From NCBI GenBank assembly GCA_025331435.1, contig JAIWNI010000058.1:1-64000 (forward strand): a DNA stretch of 64,000 nucleotides, written 5' to 3'. The DNA is from Choanephora cucurbitarum. Taxonomy: Eukaryota > Mucoromycota > Mucoromycetes > Mucorales > Choanephoraceae. How positions within the stretch are numbered: position 1 is the stretch's first letter; each line of letters begins with the position of its first letter. The position numbers and the translations under genes were made by a program. Below the pieces are notes generated by a model. That model had not been told where the DNA came from and did not search any database. It saw only the letters and a program-made list of their open reading frames with translations. Positions 59,933 to 64,000 of this stretch are shown here, piece by piece.

Positions 59933-60079
59933 GTCTCTTTCGTGGCATATTTAAGGTACAGTGAGAAATAAATATGGAAGAAAGAGAAAAAATATGAGCT
60001 ATTAGGAAAAAAAATCAATAGTCACCACTAAAAAAAAAAGGGCACTCCTATAAAAGGAAACAAGGAAAAGATGACAACA

Positions 60080-60853
60080 TTAAGCATTCTTTTTATTAAC
60101 AGAAGAAGAAGCTTCGCGACGAGCAGCTGCTTTTCTCAAAACTTCCTGGATTTGATCTCTAGCCTGCAACTTCTTTTGTCGATCTTTTTCCATCAACACA
60201 CTATCAGCCAATAAACTGTGGAAAGCATAATAAACACCCACTAACATAGAGATAAACATCAAGGTGATAGTTCCCTTAAAGGTTATCCATTTCAATTGAA
60301 TTACATAGACAGCTGCCCATTCTAACAATTCGACACGTTGAGGGAATAGCTTGATTAAGACAAACAAGAGGCCTGATTCAAGCAAGTCAGTCACCATGTT
60401 CAACAGAGGCAACCAGACACCAGGACGCCATGATTCAGGTGCCTTTTGATAGGCCCAACTACAGATCACAACTACAGGTACAGTACGAGCCATGATAAAG
60501 AGAACATCATTAAACAAGTATGAAAGATAAGCTTGTCTGCCTTTGACGCCATAACTGTTAAGTGCATAATAGACGTCATTGGCTGTGGCAGGTTGTTGGT
60601 ATTCGAGGATATCTAAGGTAGCTTGACCTTGGGCATCATAGGCAAAAGGGTTAATAATCTACACCAAGGAAAAGAGTGAGTTTTACATATAAACGTATGC
60701 AGCTTTTTTGTTTACCACAGAATAACGGTAGAGACGATCAACTGTGATCTTGGCTACCACAATAGCAAACACAAGAATACGAGCATTTAAGAGCGAGTTC
60801 AGTAGGAGTCGGGTAAGCTTAGGAAAAGGATCTAGTCGAAACTTGATGGCCAT
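60080..60853 (-). CDS. Multi-span membrane protein, family uncertain
   Basis: Two exons: 60853 to about 60720, then about 60660 to 60080. Start MAIKFRLDPFPKLTRLLLN. Hydrophobic segments: ILVFAIVVAKITV, LFNDVLFIMARTVPVVVICSW, MVTDLLESGLLFVLIKLF and ITLMFISMLVGVYYAFHSLL. A charged Lys/Arg coiled tail (KDRQKKLQARDQIQEVLRKAAARRE) ends the protein. Basic C-terminus and short loops fit an ER or nuclear-envelope protein. I do not recognise the family. It lies head-to-tail with the Nop6-like gene. Confidence 0.72.
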
Positions 60854-60958
60854 TTTGAAGTATAAAGAAAAGTAAAAATTAAAAAATTAAGAAAAACAAA
60901 CGGATTTATATTTATTTCATCCCGGGAATACAATTACACTTATACGTGTCTCAAAATT

Positions 60959-61717
60959 TTATTGATCTAATTTGTATGAAGATGCTTGTGTGTTGTCCTG
61001 CTTCAATTGCTCATGCTTTTTTGTCTATAAAGAAGCGTCAATACAATGCAGCTATCTTCAAAGGCAACTACTTACTCTTTCTTCCTTCAATCGCTCATTC
61101 TTTGTCTTTAACTTTTCCTTTCTAGCATCACTCTTGTTACCACCACCACCAGCAGTCAACTCAACATTGATCTGTCTCTTCTTGAAGAAAGTATGATGGA
61201 AGGCAAGTGCTTTCTGTTATAGAATGAGTTTAGCCCTTTCAATTATAAACCAAATAGACAAACTTACATTTAAATCCTTTGAGTTCTCAAATTCCATAAA
61301 GGCGAATCCTTTAGGTTTACCAGTAGCTTTATCAGTCAAAAGCCGAACAGATCGAATCTTTCCTGCTGACTCGAAATGCTTTTCTAATTCTTCTTTTGTG
61401 GTTGTGTAAGGTAAGTTGCCTACGAAAATGATGTATCGGTTTTGATCTTCCTTTTTGCTTCTTTTGTTGTTCTTTTTTTCGCCTGTGGAACCTTCTTGAG
61501 GGACCTCAATTGCTTGACTTGTGGCCTTGCGTTTGTTATTTGTCTTTTTCTTTTGTTCTTCTTCTACTTTAGGTGTTTCTTCTGTCACCTCTTCAACAGC
61601 TGGTGTATCGTCGGAGGCAGGTACAGCCATATCGTCGGTGAATTGAGGCTTCTTGGCTCTCTTCTTGAAGGCAAGTGCCTTTTGTTCTTTTTTAGTCAAC
61701 TTCTTTTCGGATGCCAT
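60959..61717 (-). CDS. Nop6-like nucleolar RRM protein
   Basis: RNA-binding protein of the Nop6 type (40S ribosome biogenesis). The N-terminus is Lys-rich with KKRAKKPQ and an acidic Glu/Thr stretch, then a basic nuclear-localisation-like KKNNKRSKK. A single RRM follows with RNP2 IIFVGNLPY and RNP1 KGFAFMEFE. After an intron the RRM ends with KALAFHHTFFKKRQINVELT, and the tail is a Lys/Arg/Glu-rich helix (KSDARKERLKTKNERLKEER). The last exon adds TKKHEQLKQDN and ends YKLDQ. The GGGGNKS motif just after the RRM is typical of Nop6-type proteins. Confidence 0.85.
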
Positions 61718-62126
61718 GATCGTATGTGTATAGTTGTTAGATCAAGAAAGAAGAAGAAAAGAAAAAAATAAACTGGGATTAAAGCAGAAAAAAAAGGAAA
61801 TATTAAGCCACTCAAATATACATAAATGGTAAGACGGAGAAGGAAGGTTCCTGACAGTTGTATTGTTTATATATACGTAACTACTACTTGAGTCCTTATG
61901 AGTGTTGAAGCTCGTAAGAGAATACTTGCACTCTCATCTCAAGCAACAACAATTGAATATTGATCTTGGAGGCTCTAGTTAGCCTCAATCATTGCAACCG
62001 TTTACGCAAAGTAAATCAAGCATGAAATTGAAAACGCGCCGGAAACTGAATTTATTCAAGGTTTTTTTTATTTTATTTTTTTGGAATTGTTTTTTTTCTG
62101 CCCTTTCGTTCTATTGATTGTATATT
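61718..62126. other. Divergent intergenic region
   Basis: Shared promoter region of the Nop6-like gene (minus) and the kinesin-like gene (plus). Poly-T tracts close to the plus-strand start (62059-62100). No gene. Confidence 0.5.
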
Positions 62127-64000
62127 ATGAACAAGAGTAAAGTGGATACTGTTGTTTCCCTAATACCTTTTCCTGGAGACCCGGAGAATCAGCCAAACAA
62201 CTACAAGATAAGCACCAGCTCATTAGGGGACAAAACGAGGCTTTCACTTCTTGGTAAAGAATATTGTTGAAACAACCCTTATACGCGAATAACTTATTAT
62301 TGTTGTAGTATCTGATAAAGAGTAAGATTATTGCTGGCAACAATTAAATTGGATCTGATAAATGTGACTCTATATATGTGTATATTTTTTTTAGAGAAGA
62401 ATGGCATGTAGATAGCTGTAATGAATTCAATCGACAATCGACAAAAGAAAAAGAAAGCTTGATTAATTATGCTTTGGCAGGTAGAAAAATCTAGATGATC
62501 TCACTCTAGTATCACAAGCTCATTTATCTTATAGGCTTCTCAACATGTGCATTGATTATGAGTCAAGGGTAAAAGGATATGATATGTAGAAAGCTGAACA
62601 TAGAACTGATGCGCAGATATACACATAGAGATGCAGAAAGTCTTTACGAAAGAAGAGAGCGTGATCTCCAATTGACACTTCAGATGTTACAGGAAAAGAT
62701 GAATCAGGCAGAAAATCAGATCAAACTGGAATATGCATGCATTGGGATAAGAGATGTATATTGCTTTGATCTACGAAAAGATAAAGTGATTGCCAGTAAA
62801 GTAAACCTCTTTTGATTTTCTCTCTATCTCTCTCGATACACATGGACTAATGCTTATCAGATGAATCAATACTTAGAAGTGGATTAGAGCATTATATGAA
62901 AAAGGCAGATGATGTGAATGATATTTGGAAAGTGGTCAAGGATGGTTCCAAAATACCCTTTGTGCTCAGTATTCGATTGACAGACACTAGACAAAAGACG
63001 CAGGGCATACTTGAATTGTTTGATTTATTACGACCCAAGACTGTAGATCAAGATAAACGCAATTCTTATTTGTTGCATGATTCCTTCACTCATCTAGGTA
63101 TACATATAAAAGAAAAGACAATGCATAAACTAATCTTTATGTAGTCCGTATGATTCAGATTATCAGTCATCCTCAACATCAAGGTGACAGTCAATTACAG
63201 TTTAAGGACTATGTGTTGACTTTCTTACTGGCTAAGAAGTTGGTTGGGCATACAAAACTAGCTGTATTCACCTATCTTAATGTAATTCAGACTGATCCAT
63301 ATATAGAAAAATAGAATAGTATTGATATAATTTTATCTTCGCTTTAGGATTTCATACCAAAGAAAAATCTAGAAGATGCTTCATTTATATTAAACCTAAC
63401 AGAACAATTGGGCCGTTTAATATCCTATGTCTTTCCAAACGAACATAGTTCTCCTACAAAACAATTAGCTGAAATGAGAATCAAGGTACAGAAGAAAAGA
63501 AAACAAAAAGAAAGAGGAGATTCAGCTGATGAGATATACATCTATAGAATCAACGATTAAGGGAATTACTTCAGATTGAACAAGCACAAGTAGTCTATTT
63601 AGAGGCAGCACGAACAGAGGCATTGATCAGACCTTCTTCTGTTGAAATGGATCTTAGATTAAAACTATTAGACGAAAAGACACATCAGCATCTATTAGAA
63701 CAGAAATTGGAAGAATTACAGTTAGACTTGGCCTATGTCCAGCGGGATCAACTCTCAATGGAAAATAATATGAGAGAAATCCAACAAGACTATCAACAGC
63801 TACAACATGAATTATCCGACATCACAGCACGTTATGAAGAATCTCAATTGCAGCTGCAGCAACTCCAGCAGGCTCAACCTGTATCTGATGAGAAATATGA
63901 AGCCTTGGAAAAAGCCTATGAAGAAGCTATGGAAGCCAATGCAGCCAAGATTAAAGAACTAAAAGCGAAATACAGACAGAACACCATGACCATGCGTGAT
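62127..64000 (+). CDS. Degenerate kinesin-like protein (motor motifs lost), 3' end outside window
   Basis: Five or more exons (62127-62253, 62397-62480, 62535-62568, 62617 onward) join in frame. The order matches a kinesin motor with the nucleotide-binding motifs eroded. ALAGFSTCALIMSQGYTHRD sits where kinesins have GYNxxIFAYGQTGSGKT. LSIRLTDTRQKTQGILELFD then LLRPK stands for the DLAGSE switch II region. FKDYVLTFLLAKKLVGHTKL corresponds to YRDSKLTRLLQDSLGGNSKT, and NLEDASFILNLTEQLGRL to the closing helix. P-loop Gly/Lys, switch I SSRSH and DLAGSE are all missing, so ATPase activity is unlikely. A Gln/Glu-rich coiled coil follows (from about 63560) and runs off the window. Non-catalytic kinesin-fold proteins such as Vik1 bind partners or microtubules; this role is inferred. 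Confidence 0.72.

Overview
The window reads as nuclear DNA of a filamentous fungus, most likely a mucoralean (Mucoromycota). It is AT-rich. Its genes carry many short GT-AG introns (about 40-75 nt), and several products are of types common in Mucorales: a NodB chitin deacetylase, a single CsbD-like stress protein, a lineage-restricted hypothetical family, and many Tc1, MULE and Helitron relics. Species cannot be assigned from sequence alone. Exon structures come from reading splice signals and keeping reading phase. Where the total coding length is an exact multiple of three, I say so.

Layout. 0.5-6.8 kb: a MULE-like relic, a 14-exon oligopeptidase B-type serine peptidase with a possible mitochondrial leader, and a decayed Tc1-like element with long inverted repeats. 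6.8-16 kb: gene-poor DNA around a disordered protein, a claudin-like four-span membrane protein and a sphingoid-base C4-hydroxylase (SUR2). 16-26 kb: an Ldb17/Dip1/SPIN90 actin regulator, the 18S rRNA dimethylase DIM1, an immunity-related-GTPase-like protein, an Abitram-like protein, a CsbD-like protein and a PA-TM-RING ubiquitin ligase. 26-33 kb: a MITE copy, a single-span receptor-like protein, a cytochrome P450, a small secreted Cys-rich protein and an unrecognised protein. 33-37.7 kb: gene-poor, with a (CT)35 tract and the second MITE copy. 37.7-45.2 kb: a Cdc15/Hof1-type F-BAR/SH3 protein and the mitochondrial FAD glycerol-3-phosphate dehydrogenase GUT2. 45.8-49.2 kb: a transposon cluster (a nearly intact Tc1/IS630-type transposase, a truncated Helitron, a deleted Tc1 element). 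49.2-51 kb: a member of a mucoralean hypothetical family. 51.4-51.7 kb: an unusual array of stem-loops with conserved loops and co-varying stems. 52-64 kb: the splicing factor PRP17, chitin deacetylase, complex I subunit NDUFA12, a UQCC2/Cbp6-like complex III factor, a Ulp/SENP SUMO protease, a multi-span membrane protein, a Nop6-like RRM protein, and the 5' part of a degenerate kinesin-like protein cut by the window end.

Functional links are those of ordinary eukaryotic housekeeping, not an operon. Three genes serve mitochondrial respiration (GUT2, NDUFA12, UQCC2-like) and two serve cortical actin and cytokinesis (Ldb17, F-BAR/SH3). The best candidates for something undescribed are the stem-loop array at 51.4-51.7 kb, the kinesin-fold protein that has lost its nucleotide-binding motifs, and the IRG-like GTPase with an N-terminal myristoylation-type sequence.
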